From positions 8,742,001-8,806,000 of the forward strand of contig NC_061470.1 of NCBI RefSeq assembly GCF_022581195.2: a stretch of 64,000 nt of DNA, in the 5' to 3' direction. The notes under the pieces were generated by a model. The model ran no database searches and was not told the DNA's origin. It saw only the letters and a program-made list of their open reading frames with translations. Positions within the stretch are counted from its first letter, which is position 1; the number at the start of each line of letters is the position of its first letter. Shown piece after piece: positions 11,660-23,666 of this stretch. The position numbers were made by a program, and so were the translations under genes. Source of the stretch: Helicoverpa zea. Lineage: Eukaryota > Arthropoda > Insecta > Lepidoptera > Noctuidae.

Positions 11660-13507
11660 CTATTTGAACAAGAATTTCTTATATCTAAGGTGCTCGGCTG
11701 TCGTCATACCCTTATTATGCCTGAGCTCCCAAAGTTTATCAATTATCTTGTCGTGTTTCTCCCAGCCGAGTAGGCGGCTCAGCCTGGATACAGGCGGGAG
11801 TATGGGCGATGTAGGCGCAGTTGGAGGCGGCACCCAATTAGGAAACAGTGGAAGGAGGGGTGTTCTAGGGATTAAAGGCAGAAAGAATGGTACCAGAGGC
11901 AGTTTCGGCACAGTAAATATAGATCTAGGCAACCTATTCAGTGGTACCAACTTTGGTATAGACCGTTTCACTGGCGGAGGTTTGGCTGGTAACTTCTTAA
12001 ATGACTCGGCTTTGTCCGCCTTGATGTTAAAGATTACTGGTGAGTTTTGTGAATACTTCTTGATAACCTTGCGGTTCAGACGTTTGTCCTTCATTCTAAA
12101 TTGTATACTGCAGCATGAAGATATCTGCAAACATTTAAGATAGAATCATAATCTAGTTACCAAAAATTAATATGAATGTGCTATCGTTCGGTGGCTTAGA
12201 TTAGTCAAGGGACTTGATTCAGAAGGCGGTAGTTACTCTTCAAAACGGCGCATATAGTGAGTAGGTTTCTCTTAGGCCCCGGTTACCGGGAGTTTGGACA
12301 ATGTTGCCGACACCAGTGGACACCAAAATTGGTGTTTCATTTTTGAATAAATGAATAAAATATGAAACTTATATTTTAATAGTCTGCGTCAGGACACCTG
12401 TCACATCTCTCCGATCCTCTCGAAATACATATAGAGAGTTGCTACCTAATTGCTACCAGCTACCATTAGTTGCTACCAATTGCTACCCTCGAGGTTTTGA
12501 AGATATTCAGCATCCAAAGGTGACAGCCATTCTGATATCAGGCGTGTGAAGAAACGGCGCAAAAGTATTGTATTTTTTTTTTCACCCAGAGTTGTTACCT
12601 AATTGCTACCCTCCAAAATAAAATTTTGGACCACATCGATTGCGTGTATAAAAAGATATAAAAAATGAGTCTTTGCGTCAAAATAAATTAGCAATTTGGC
12701 ATACTTAAGTTGATATGACAGGTAGACTATAGATAGCGCCTAATTCAAAAGTACCGCTTTGTATTGAACTGTAAACTTGCTAATTCATTTTTGATAGGCG
12801 CTAAAACTAATTTTTTAGATATGTTTTTATCCACGAAATCGATGTGGTCCAAAATTTAATTCTGGAGGGTAGCAATTAGGTAGCAACTCTGGGTGGAAAA
12901 AAAAAACACAATACTTTTGCGCCGTTTCTTCACACTGGGAAAAGTGACAGCCATCCTGATATCAGAATGGCTGTCACCTTTAGATTCTGAATATCTTCAA
13001 AACCACGAGGGTAGCAATTGGTAGCAACTAATGGTAGCTGGTAGCAATTAGGAAGCAACTCTCTATATGTATTTCGAGAGGATCGGAGAGTTGTGACAGG
13101 GGTCCTGACGCAGACATTTAATAAATGTAACAAATATGTAATTTAATTAATTACTAACATAATATTAGCAACGACGCACTTAAAGTTTATATCTGGAAAG
13201 CAGAGCTTTAACTGAAAATAGAAATAAGCCTACTGCTTATAATTTATAACCAAACCAGGAATCGTTTATGCACCTAATATAGATTCTTCTCTGCAGCAAA
13301 TTATTTAAGAGCTTTAGGAAGACTTTTAGGAATATGTAAATAGGCCATTGTGAATTCTCAATCTGAGTGTCATTTTAAATTAAAAAACACTTTTCTTAAT
13401 TTAAGAAAAACAAAACTAGTTCTAAACAAAAACTTAATACTCACGCATATCACTAAAATAAGAAAAACCACTATTTTTCTCCCACTGTTCACTTTGATTT
13501 CTGTCAT
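11660..13507 (-). CDS. Secreted proline-rich basic protein (175 aa, two exons)
   Basis: Exon 1 (13507-13445, 21 codons) starts MTEIKVNSGRK followed by a hydrophobic core, with donor TGC|GTGAGT. Exon 2 (12124-11660) begins after TTTGCAG and continues the signal peptide (ISSCCS). The mature protein is Lys/Arg- and Pro-rich, with a run of aliphatic-proline units (VPKLPLVPFFLPLIPRTPLL and similar) and a charged C-terminus ending KKFLFK. The stop is at 11660-11662. Exon 1 has the same 21-codon length as in the 10.7-kb gene. The intron contains a 734-bp foldback transposon. A plus-strand frame over exon 2 is a shadow. No known family. Confidence 0.75.
12382..13115. mobile_element. Foldback (long inverted repeat) transposon
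   Basis: Begins GTCTGCGTCAGGACACC and ends with its complement GGTCCTGACGCAGAC. The two arms of about 260-280 bp are nearly complementary throughout (for example ATCGATGTGGTCCAAAAT near 12840 against ATTTTGGACCACATCGAT near 12640). Flanks share TTTAATA. The arms carry several TTGCTACC motifs and a nested palindrome near 12947-12980. No ORF. It lies in the intron of the 11.7-13.5 kb gene, so that transcript would carry a long hairpin. Confidence 0.88.
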
Positions 13508-13558
13508 GTTTGTTAGATAGCTGTCTTGCTAAAGCCGCGTGGATATTATGGCATCGCC

Positions 13559-13567
13559 GTATATAAA
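13559..13567 (-). promoter_or_regulatory. TATA box of the 11.7-13.5 kb gene
   Basis: The minus strand reads TTTATATAC about 50 bases upstream of the ATG at 13507, a good spacing for a start near 13532. Confidence 0.5.
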
Positions 13568-13569
13568 GA

Positions 13570-15640
13570 CAACTGCTCAGAAAGCATCATTGTCCGGATA
13601 TATCACAATCTTCGATTAGATTAATCACGTCTCATATTGTCAATTGTGTTGACAAACAATAATCAACAATACATAACAAAAATAATAGTGCGTAAATTGG
13701 AATTTCTCTTACACTATCATATCACCGGATATCGTAACACTTAGGAGCTTACATTGTATTTTAGATATAAACCATAATTCTTGTAAAACTGTTATACTTT
13801 AAGTTCTGAATACAATGGTTTGCAATGTTACTATATACATGCTGAACCCAGTCAGCGCCAGCATCTATCTAGATAATCATCATCTACCTCTACTATCTAA
13901 ACAAGTGCAGGAATTAGCATCGACCTCACTACCAGCATTATATATGGACGATCTTCATAGACCATAATACCGTTCAACACAAAATATCCAATGGAAATAT
14001 TGTTTGTCAAGCTTTTCAAATGAAATGTTAATAATAAAATAAACTGCAAATAACAGTAAGGGCTAAATCTAACCCACAAAGGCGTCTCACTATATTAATG
14101 ACCTAATCCACTGATTAACCGTTGTACTTGCTGTAGAGGAACTGCAGCATATTTGGAATACTGCAGGTAACTTGGAATACTTCGATATCTAAATATATAT
14201 AAACGCCATCTGAGTTTTTATGCCGTAAACATAACGTCAAACGATACACAAAGCCATACAGCATTAAAAACAGGACGCTATCTTGACATTTCGGCTACCA
14301 GCCCCCAGCGAACGAGAAGCCTGATTTGAAAACTTTTTCGGTAAGAATGCAATCAGTGGTAATCATTTGCTGTAATACTCTAAATCTTTATTGTAATTAT
14401 TTTAATTGCGGAGTGACCTTGTTAGTTTAAGATATTACTATGATTTTGTGAATATTTCTAGAATTAAAAATTTGACATGCAACTTTAAGTTAAGTTGGCG
14501 TGTTGTTAATTTGGAATACCGTGTTTTTTTTTGCTTTTCAGTTTTTTGGGAGTCGGTTTTATTTTTTTGTAAAAGTTTCTTTTTTTGTAAAGAGCCAATG
14601 ACTATAAAACATTTAGAATTCTATTAGTTTCTAAGAAAAAGTGTTAGCAATTTTCAAAGAAAAAAAAATGAATATAATTTGGAATACTATATTCCAAATT
14701 ATCTGCACCCTAAGTCAAATCACGTTTTTGGAGTATTTTTAGTTTGATAGGCATTTTGATAATATATCTGGTATTTTTTATATTTGATTGTTCTCATTAT
14801 TAAAGTTTAATATTTTGACAATAATTTAATGTATTTTTTATTGAGCTATCCCGTTTCTCCTTCAATTTATTTTCAAAAAACAAACTGGTATTCCAAATAT
14901 GCTTCACTTCCTCTACATATAGTTGAGTCCTCATCAATGTCCCCTTGTGGATGTTACTGAGCTATGACTTCTTTCATTGGGCCCCATAGCTTTGATCAAA
15001 AATTACAAAGACAATATGCTCTTCGTTTTGTGGTTTACTTAACAACTTACTTATAACCTTTTCTGCTTTCAGTATATTACTCATTTGAGTTTGCAAATGA
15101 GTGCAACTAGTAGTATTTATATTATATGGCTCTAAAAGCATCGCTTAACGTCATTTTATTAACAGTGTCTATTTTGCATCCATTTAGGACCATTACGATT
15201 TTTCGCAAAAAATATTACCTGCATGCACGGACAAATAACAATTCACTAGCCCGTGCCTACACGAATTATTCTATCTGACATAGTTTTTACTAACTCTATT
15301 AATTGAATTACAAACAAATAATAGGGTTACCATTGTCATCACTATTTAATTAAAGCTATCAAAGTTTGTACCTATAACAGTTACATATTAAGATTGCATA
15401 AAACTTATTTTTAGTCAGCAACAACGTAATAATTACATATTCAATTGATCAATACTTCGTTTATATCAATTGTGAAGATAAGGACAACGGACTCATAGCT
15501 TTTTATCAACACGTTTGATCTTATCAGTACAAAGGTTTCATATATTCCTAAACTTTTCCCAACAATCTTACTAATTACGTTAAATTCTAGATAAAACATA
15601 CTACGATAATCACGTAAGACAATTGGATGTCAAAAGCATC
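13570..15640. other. Intergenic, AT-rich
   Basis: About 2 kb without a supported gene. TGGAATAC-type strings recur at about 14150-14180, 14510 and 14680-14700 (TTTGGAATA). The open frames here are short and of very low complexity. Nothing else recognised. Confidence 0.5.
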
Positions 15641-15642
15641 TG

Positions 15643-15650
15643 TTTAAATA
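15643..15650 (+). promoter_or_regulatory. TATA-like box of the 15.7-kb gene
   Basis: TTTAAATA lies about 60 bases before the ATG at 15711, consistent with a start near 15675. Confidence 0.4.
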
Positions 15651-15710
15651 CGAATAGAATGAAATTTTCGGAAGCACAATTTGTGAACGATTGGTCTGTG
15701 AACTGTGAAC

Positions 15711-16796
15711 ATGGGGGGTCAGAAGGTGTTTTGGTCCTCCATAGGGATCCTGCTGATCTCCTCGTGTTATGTCATGGCGTGTGACGAGAAAGGACTATGC
15801 TTGGTATGCTTTTATTTTGCCACACCTACTACCTAGTTGTATGATTGTGAGATGTAAAATCACTAACTTTAACTGTAATTCTAATTTTCTTACAGCTGGA
15901 AGCGTTGAAGGAAATGAAAGAGTGTAAGAAAGCAGTGCTGGCTTCGTAAGTTCCCCACCAGATATTTAGAATCTTGTCGCATAATGTTCATAATCTAAAA
16001 CTGAAATGTAATTTTACAGGTTGCTGAAGCCTCTTCTTACTGCCAAGTTGCTTGGTAAGCAATTCGTCATCAGTCCAATGAAAATAAGAGCTCAAATAGA
16101 CATGTTTTCTTTTACTAACTTAATTTTTTAATTACAGATAAGGATAAGAAGCCATGTTGTAAGGAGCTGCCACCTCCACCGCCTCCTACAATAATGCTGA
16201 TGCCGGCCGCTCCACCGCCGTGCGCGCCAGCCCTGCCACCCTGCGCTCCGGCGCTGCCGCCGATCCTGCTGGCCCCTCCCCCCGCCCCGCCGCTCGTACT
16301 CCCGGCTCCCCCTCCGGCACCTTTGTATCTACCCGCGCCGGCGCCTGCACCTGTCTGCCTGCCTGCACCACCACCTCCCGCGCCCTGTGTATTGCCAGCA
16401 CCTCCTCCACCGGCTCCTCTATGCCTGCCAGCGCCTCCCCCAATGGTTCTAGCAGCGCCGCCACCTCCGTACATGCTGCCGGCTCCACCACCATCACTGA
16501 TGCTGCCTCCACCGCCTCCTGCACCAGTGTACCTCCCCGCCCCTCCCCCACCAGCGCAGCTGTGCCTGCCACCTGCAGCTCCCCCGGCTTCAGCTCCCCT
16601 GGTTATATCTCTGGTGCCACCCCCGCCCCCCGCACCTGTCTGCCCCCCTCCACCGCCGCCGTGCTGCGCTCCACCGCCTCCTCCCGGATTCCCTATGACA
16701 GCCTACATGGTGGCTCCCCCGGTACCTATTACACTGGAGCCTAAGCCATTAGAGCTGCCTCCTCCACCATGTCCGTGTTCATACAAATATTATTAA
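15711..16796 (+). CDS. Secreted polyproline protein (278 aa, four exons)
   Basis: Exons 15711-15803, 15896-15945, 16020-16054 and 16138-16796 have canonical borders and consistent phases. A signal peptide (hydrophobic IGILLISSCYVMA, cleaved before CDEKG) is followed by a short Cys/Lys-containing helical region (EMKECKKAVL, DKDKKPCCKE). About 200 residues follow that are over half proline, built from units such as CLPAPPPPAP and LPAPPPPAPL with regular Cys, ending PCPCSYKYY. Cys and Tyr spacing suggests disulphide or tyrosine cross-linking in an extracellular matrix, which is inference. AATAAA lies about 45 bases after the stop. Minus-strand frames over exon 4 are shadows of the GC-rich repeats. 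Family not recognised; eggshell, cuticle or gland secretion are all possible. Confidence 0.85.
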
Positions 16797-16869
16797 TGTA
16801 CCTTAGATAGTATAGTTATTTTTTATTTATTCCACATATAAATAAATATACCGGCTCAAACAAAACTTG

Positions 16870-17313
16870 TTTTATTCAGTGACTCACAAAGGTGGTCGTT
16901 ACAGCGTAGCTATTTGCCAGAACCCTGTGATTTCGCGAGTATACGCCCAAATCATTGCATTTCGTATGCAAGCAGTACAGGCGATGCGATAAACAAACAG
17001 ACATAATTTATTCTTCCTATAGCATTGGTAAAGTAAATTCATATTCATTTCAAAGTATATAAATATCATATTAATTTGTTTTCGAAAATGACTAGCGTAA
17101 ATAGGCTTGATGTAATGCGGTTCACTTTCCATTAATATTAAAAAAAGGCACACATCTAAACACGAATGAATAGTATAATTTTAGATACACAATAAAATAT
17201 GAATTATGTTCTTGAGTGTACAGTTTACCTTTGGAAAATATTTGAATTCTACATAAATTGCGCAAATACAGGGGTAAGATTTGTTAGTCCAACAAATAAA
17301 CTGGGTTGACAAC
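16870..17313. other. Intergenic upstream of the receptor gene
   Basis: No supported gene. A signal-peptide exon of the receptor may be hidden here: the frame before the ATG at 17314 is open back to an acceptor-like TTGTTAG at about 17286. Confidence 0.35.
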
Positions 17314-17718
17314 ATGTTGGCTCAGGCAGTTGTAGAATTTTTCAAGCATAAAGTTGTGAGTAGTATTATTGTACTGGCATGTTGGCCAGCCATAGGTAAT
17401 GATATTAAATTAATTTTTGGGTATAAATAATTTTACTTATTTTTGGAATATTATTGTAATTTGCATACGTACAACTACCATAAATATGAATGCTGAGTTT
17501 ACCTGTAACTGGTTGTGCACTATTGTTTATATGTTCTGATTGTTTTTTATGTCTATGCTAGGGTATTCAATTGTTGGTAAACCAATAAATAAATAAATAA
17601 AATTTTGTATTTTCTAGCGACAAAATAAGTAATACAACATCCGGGATATAAAAAAATATTTATTACCGTCACCAATAACAACAAACAATAAAACACTTCA
17701 ATACAAAACAATAAACTA

Positions 17719-18682
17719 TAGTTCGGCCATTCAGAGAATGCGTTCCTGACACGTCGCGATTGAACTGACGACGTAACTTTGCAATGGCGTTGCAGTTACG
17801 ATAAAAATATTTTTGCTGGTTGTTTACCGTTTTAACAATTGAGGAGCATTAAAACAACATTATTATATCAATAATCAATGAATGTTATAATTTTGTGCCA
17901 AACTGAGTGTCAAATAACTTGGTAAACAATATTTTTCTAAATCTATACTGCGCTATTACAAGGTTATGTCAGCGGTTTATATTTTGTAGTGCTGTGCTAA
18001 AAATAACAGGCAAGTATCGTAATCTGTTCTTATACAGTTATAATATAAAATAATACGTTTTGATTTTCTTTTTAAGAATTGGAAAATAATGGACTATAAG
18101 ACTTAATTATAACGTTTATGAAATATAAAAATAAAACTATGACCAAACCGCATTTTTATACTTAGATTAAAAATGGTAACCCCAAATGGCGTTATGGGCC
18201 GCCATTTTGTGACGCTAAAACAGTCGTCCGTTGTCGTTTCGTGCGCATAGACCACGTTTTTCAAGTGTTTTCGATCTGTTTTTATTTGATTACCCGGCTT
18301 TTGTTAGACCGAGATATCAGGATTGATTCTGTTATTGATAATAATATAATTATACATGTAGGCGAAGATGATGATGAAGACACCACCTCCTCAAGCAAAT
18401 CGGAGTCTGATTAATATTCTGTTCGCACATTCAATTCAATGTACTTGTAACAAAGAATAAATAAAACAATTTTATTATATGAATATTACCTTTTTTTGGT
18501 TTCCACTTAAATAACTAAAATATAAAACAAATGATTCCGCCAATTTAAAACGAAAATAATCTTAAAATAATGCGGCGGTTCATTTTGAAGGAACGGTAAC
18601 GAACTCAGTGTTATGTTGTGCCCATCACTAGTCGTGACTAACTGATAGGTGTCAGGAACGCATTCTCTGAACGGCCGAAGTA
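17719..18682 (+). mobile_element. Internally deleted TIR DNA transposon with TA duplication
   Basis: Ends are TAGTTCGGCCATTCAGAGAA and the complementary TTCTCTGAACGGCCGAAGTA, flanked by TA on both sides. The interior has a 5' leader, then an acidic C-terminal coding tail (EDDDEDTTSSSKSESD, stop at about 18413) and an AATAAA, so it looks like a transposase gene whose middle was deleted. A short relative is at 35688-35914. It lies in the first intron of the receptor gene. Superfamily not assigned. Confidence 0.75.
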
Positions 18683-19160
18683 TATCAATAGATATGTAGG
18701 GAGTAGCCCCACATCAGGAGTTAGGAACTAGAAATGTGTTACAGTTTCGTCATAGAATCATCATGGTAGGCGTGAGTATATCGGGCGAGGAGAATAAAAT
18801 TCACTGTTACAATACAATCAGCGCTTTAATCACACTTCGAAGCTTAACATCCAATAATTCTCAATATTCATGTAAAATAGGAAATACAGAACTCCATCGA
18901 CACGCCACAGATCACGTGACCACCATTCGCAAAGCCCGAACCAATCTGACTGTCATAAGAAACAAAAGGAACGGCTGACATTACTTTTCTAGGCTGCCAG
19001 TGCTCAGTGTTGTGTCAAGAGCGAGAGGTACAATGAGCCTACAATAAACCTCCTTGGACTATTCCCATTGCACCTAACACTCTTTGGAGAACCTCCACGA
19101 TTTATCGAAGCGCCGTCAGATACTTTTCCAAAAAGTTTGTGTACACCAGCTACAATTTTG
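18683..19160. other. Intronic, no gene recognised
   Basis: First intron of the receptor gene. An 80-codon open frame at 18736-18978 has no recognisable domain, signal or splice context and is not called. Confidence 0.4.
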
Positions 19161-19174
19161 TTTTTTTTTTTACA

Positions 19175-19203
19175 AACTGGTCACTTATTCTAAGTGACCA
19201 GTT
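19175..19203. repeat. Short perfect hairpin
   Basis: AACTGGTCACTTA and TAAGTGACCAGTT are complementary arms of 13 bp around a 3-base loop, just beside the larger foldback element. Confidence 0.6.
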
Positions 19204-19287
19204 AATATAACCTTAATATAGTTGCTACTTTTAAGAAAAAATATTTTAAAAACTATTTTAAATAGGTACCTAGTTCATGTAAAAGAT

Positions 19288-19663
19288 ATCCCACCCAAAA
19301 CAAAAATGTGAAAGGTTGCCAAGTTCGATAATATGGGAATGCTTCGCCTACAAAAGAAGTGAGATCTGAATAAGTACCAAGTTCCATACAAATACCTTTT
19401 ACAATTAAAAATAGTTACTTTTTAATGATGGTTCTTGGCAAGTTTTCACACACCTTGTTATAAACCTACTAAACGCAATGAATCAAGTATATAATTTTCT
19501 ATTAAAACTTGCCAATTTAAGTAACATCATTAAAAAGTAACTATTTTTAATTGAGGTATTTATATGGAACTTGGTACTTATTCAGATCTCACTTCTTTTG
19601 TAGGCGAAGCATTCCCATATTATCGAACTTGGCAACCTTTCACATTTTTGTTTTGGGTGGGAT
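19288..19663. mobile_element. Foldback MITE with arms of about 165 bp
   Basis: ATCCCACCCAAAACAAAAAT at the left is matched by ATTTTTGTTTTGGGTGGGAT at the right. The complementarity continues through the AAAGGTTGCCAAGTTCGATA and TTAAAAAGTAACTATTTTT segments to a short AT-rich loop near 19470. No ORF. Located in the first intron of the receptor gene. Confidence 0.85.
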
Positions 19664-19849
19664 TTCATTTATTTTTGTAAGGTTGTTTATTTTTTTTTTT
19701 TCTTATGATTAAGTTAGTTAAGGAAATGTCTCATTTATACTATCTTTCAGATTTTTGAATATGCACTATGCTTCTTACAAAGAAATGAACTAGATTAACT
19801 AAATGGAATAGATTTACCAACTGACTGACATGACATGTTATCATATATT

Positions 19850-20440
19850 ATGTTCGTGGATCAAAGTTACACATTCGTTCTTTTCGAAAGTGACTCACAC
19901 TTAGCCGTTTTCAGATTTTTACTTTACTTTCACTAAATACAAACCTTTGTAACAAATTTCAGATCGGTACGACCATTCGAAGATATATTATATAAATATA
20001 GATTTTAGTTCGTTTTAGTTCCTTAGGGGTATAAATGTACACCGGGTATAAAACACCTTCATTATTTTGAAACTGACTCACTCTTGGCCATTTTCAGATT
20101 TTTTCCTTTACCTTGACATAAAGACCTACCTCCATGCCAAATTTCAAGTCAATACGACCATTGGAAGTGGTCTAGGTTTTTGATGAGTGAGTCAGTCAGT
20201 CAGTGAGTGTATAGTAAAAATAGCGATTTTCTGACGTCAATATCTCAAGACCTACAAAAGATATATTAATGAAATTTTGTATTTTAGATAAGTGAGGGGG
20301 TCTCAACAGATACTAGAAATTTGATATGCGTAAATAAAATAGATTTTGACTTATAGGGGGGTAGAATTTGGCCCGAAATGGTTCGTGTAATATAACCCAC
20401 GGCCGGTGTGTCGCTTTTTTTTGCTCGAACTTGGCGGACA
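19850..20440. repeat. Transposon-derived repeat with an internal duplication
   Basis: Two diverged copies of a segment of about 180 bp (GTGACTCACACTTAGCCGTTTTCAGA near 19893 and CTGACTCACTCTTGGCCATTTTCAGA near 20074) precede a GAGTCAGTCAGTCAGTGAG string. This pattern is typical of moth transposon 3' regions. It includes no receptor exon. Confidence 0.5.
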
Positions 20441-23327
20441 CACTGCCGTGTGTCTAGATGTGTTTTTATATCTCAATTTTTTGACGCTTTGGGCACTGGT
20501 GTGCTAAGTCAACCTCGTTAGGTCAAAATTGAGGATGAGGAACCTGCTTTAATCATACTTTTTAAATATTGATACGTTTCCACTATTTATAGTCAATCAT
20601 AAATTGTTTCAGAACAACTAAAATTCACCCGTCAGCTTTCTCAGTACGGTATGAGCGCTACCTTTTCCTGCGAGCCAGCTATTCTTGACAAAATACATCC
20701 TCAGTATTTACAGGGGGTTCTGTACATGGTCCGTGAAGATGACAACCTGTCCTTCTTTAAAAAGGTTGAGATCAAGTTGAAACTTTACTATGAGATTAGG
20801 CAAGAAAATAAAAATATTGGTTACCTACGGATGGCTATAGAATAATTAACAAATATTAGATAGGACGACATCAAACCTATTTCAACGGAATATTAATTTG
20901 AGTTCTTTAACAAAGACTATAATTATTATCCTTAATAAACAAACTACTTTCTAAAAATCTTTTAAAAAATCCTAACATTATATAGAAAATGAACTCCAGG
21001 TAAAACGCGTACATTTCACGATGAAGTACAAGTGGCTGCTACTTGGTGACCATGTTCCTGAGGCGTTGAGAGACATACGATACGACTCCGATATCACACT
21101 CCTCAAGTGGAGTCGTAACATCAGTTACGAGACCAAGAAATCTACAAACCTGGGTCAGTAGTACTAGTTCTTGATAATGACGTAGGTTAGTTGTGTATCA
21201 GAATTGTTCTACAAAAATACGTAAAGAAAAAAATACTCCTGATTTTGACTATCTTTCTAGCTTTATTACCAGAGCCCCCAAGTTCACCGATCTACTTTTA
21301 CGACGTATACGTCCATCCCAGAGAAGGAATATCCTTACATTACTGGGCTCACTGGACCAAAGAGTCCGGTTTTGTCGTAACGCATGATCGAGAGAAGATA
21401 CTACGAAGATTGGACTTGCAGAAATATCCTCTGAGAATTGCAACTCCTGTGCGTTAAATTATGCATTTTCATTATGTTCAAGTATATTTTTTTATACATA
21501 GTTGCGTAGTTACAAGATACTGAATAAAATTTTCATGTTCGAGAAAATGAAATGACTCATACATAGTTTGATTTACTGTCCCAGGTTGGCCACTATTCCA
21601 GTGATAAATACGACGGTACCTTCGTAGACTACTTGAAAGATGAGTCTATGTTAGACCAGGACCCTGGTATCCGCAGCGCACACAGTGCATCTATGCTTCT
21701 CACTGAAGCGGTTAATGCTCAGTAAGTGTACATATGTGATTTTATTTAATACAATAATTGGTACCCACCAAATCACCTTCAAACAGAATGCTCATTAAGG
21801 AGAGTGAAGTCTGTCACTTCACGTTGCTGCCGCATACGAAGCTCCGACTCTCAAAGAGAAATACCATCAACCACTATTGGTCAGGCCACCTTCGTTTGTT
21901 TCATAAAGTGACATAACTTCTCATGTTTCAGAGATGTCCTAATAGAGAACGAACTATGGGCAACCGTGGTAAACAACAACAGTATGTTCTTGATGGTGTC
22001 AAATGGTCAGGCGGACCTCTCGGGCGGAGTTTTGAGACTTCTCTTGGATAGATCTTTTAAACTTGACTACGTAACGCCACTTTGGCCTTTCAGGTAATAA
22101 TAAAGTTATATTTCTAGTAATATTCTTGCTTTAATCATACAAGGGAGAAGGATATGTGTATAATGAACATCACATTTTTAATTCAAATAAAAACTCAAGT
22201 ATTAACGCTATTGTCACCGAAACTTGCCTTATGAAATAAATTGTTCTGGGTTATCCGTTTTCATTCTTCCTAACCAACTTATTCAATGTCCACAGGGTTG
22301 GTTTTACGTACTTAGCGGAGCGGGAGAGTAGCAGCAACATGTACTTGGAGCCATTTTCCCCTGGAGTCTGGTGGTCTTGTCTAGGCATAATGGCCATCCT
22401 CGCTATGGTGGAGTGGATCACTGCTAAAACACCCAAGGAGAAAGAGGGCGCATTGTATACTGTACTCACTACGTGGCTGCAGCAAGGTACAATCATGCAA
22501 TGTCGAAACCAATATACAGTATCTTGTTACATATTTCGATATCATCTTTTTCTTTTCTATGCGTCCGTGTTTTCAAAACGACTTCATCTCACCTAAGTCT
22601 ATTCCCATCAGATGCTAGCGCCGTGCCCGAGGGTGCATCAGGCCGCTGGGCTTTCACGGTGCTGTCAATAAGCGCAATGCTGGTGCACGCCTATTACACG
22701 TCGGCCATAGTGTCAGCCCTCATGAGCACCGGCCGTGGTGGCCCCGAGACTCTGAAGGCCCTCGGAGACTCCAAATATGCCATCGCCTCGGAAGACTACG
22801 ATTATATGCGTTATTTGTTCTTTGATGTGAGTTTCATTCGCCTTTGTGCTGAATTAACTAAAAAAATATCATCAGCTCATGTTTTATTTTATGTAAGTAT
22901 TCTTAATAAGTCTATCGAATATACTATTATCGAAAGCTAAGGCAATATGTACCTTGCAGGTAGAAACCACATGGGATGACCTCGAATACTTGAAAAAGAA
23001 AAAGAAGACTTCAAAGTTCTACCAAGAGTTGGAGCGTGGCGTTGAACTGATCCAGCAGGGTAACACCGCCTTTCACAGCGAATACAACCAGATATACCCG
23101 CACTTCAAGACCTTCAGCGACGACCACATCTGCAAACTTCAACACATTGATACTATTCCTGAAGTAAGTTGTGACATCTGCTTTAATTTAAATTGGTAAA
23201 AGTTACACATTAGGTCATGTTTAGCTTTATAATAAATGCTATAAATAAGATATGGGACATGAGATATTAAATCTGGGCATCGAAGGTCTAATCTCTTATC
23301 CTTTTGTTACAGATATTAACATGGGTT

Positions 23328-23644
23328 TGTGAGGTACGCTTCGCTACACCACCCACAACATGGGATTGAAGACCGCTCGCGCCGAACGCGTTATATTTAC
23401 GTTCGTGCTATCTCGCTCGCGCGCGCATCTGTCTCGTTTCTTTTAGGTACTCACAGAGTCTTATCAGAGCGTTCTTATTGGACAATCGCGCGACGCTCTC
23501 GCTTGAGCGTTAACACTACTTCGGCCCCTGTTATTTTAGACTTAAGCTCGTTCTGTATTTACAAAATATACGATATACTATACTCTTCTACTTTACACCA
23601 TCATTGCTGTTTTATTTATCAACTTTACCTGCATTGCTGCTACA
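23328..23644 (+). repeat. 5' LTR
   Basis: 317 bp, TGTGAGGTACGC...TGCTGCTACA. It contains TATATTTACG and repeated CGCTCGCGCG promoter-like sequence and matches the 3' LTR at every base I compared. Confidence 0.95.
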
Positions 23645-23647
23645 TTT

Positions 23648-23660
23648 TGGTGACCCCGAG
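23648..23660 (+). other. Primer-binding site
   Basis: TGGTGACCCCGAG starts three bases after the 5' LTR. The TGG start fits a tRNA 3' CCA; tRNA-Trp is the primer reported for CsRn1-type elements. The match to the host tRNA was not checked. Confidence 0.7.
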
Positions 23661-23666
23661 AGAAAA

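Noticed and set aside
11664..12143. 159-codon plus-strand frame
   Set aside because: Shadow of exon 2 of the minus-strand secreted-protein gene, which has a signal peptide, a TATA box and good splice sites.
16115..16572. Long minus-strand Gly/Ala-rich frames
   Set aside because: Shadows of the GC-rich polyproline exon on the plus strand.
18736..18978. 80-codon frame in the receptor's first intron
   Set aside because: No recognisable features; receptor phase joins 17395 directly to 20613.
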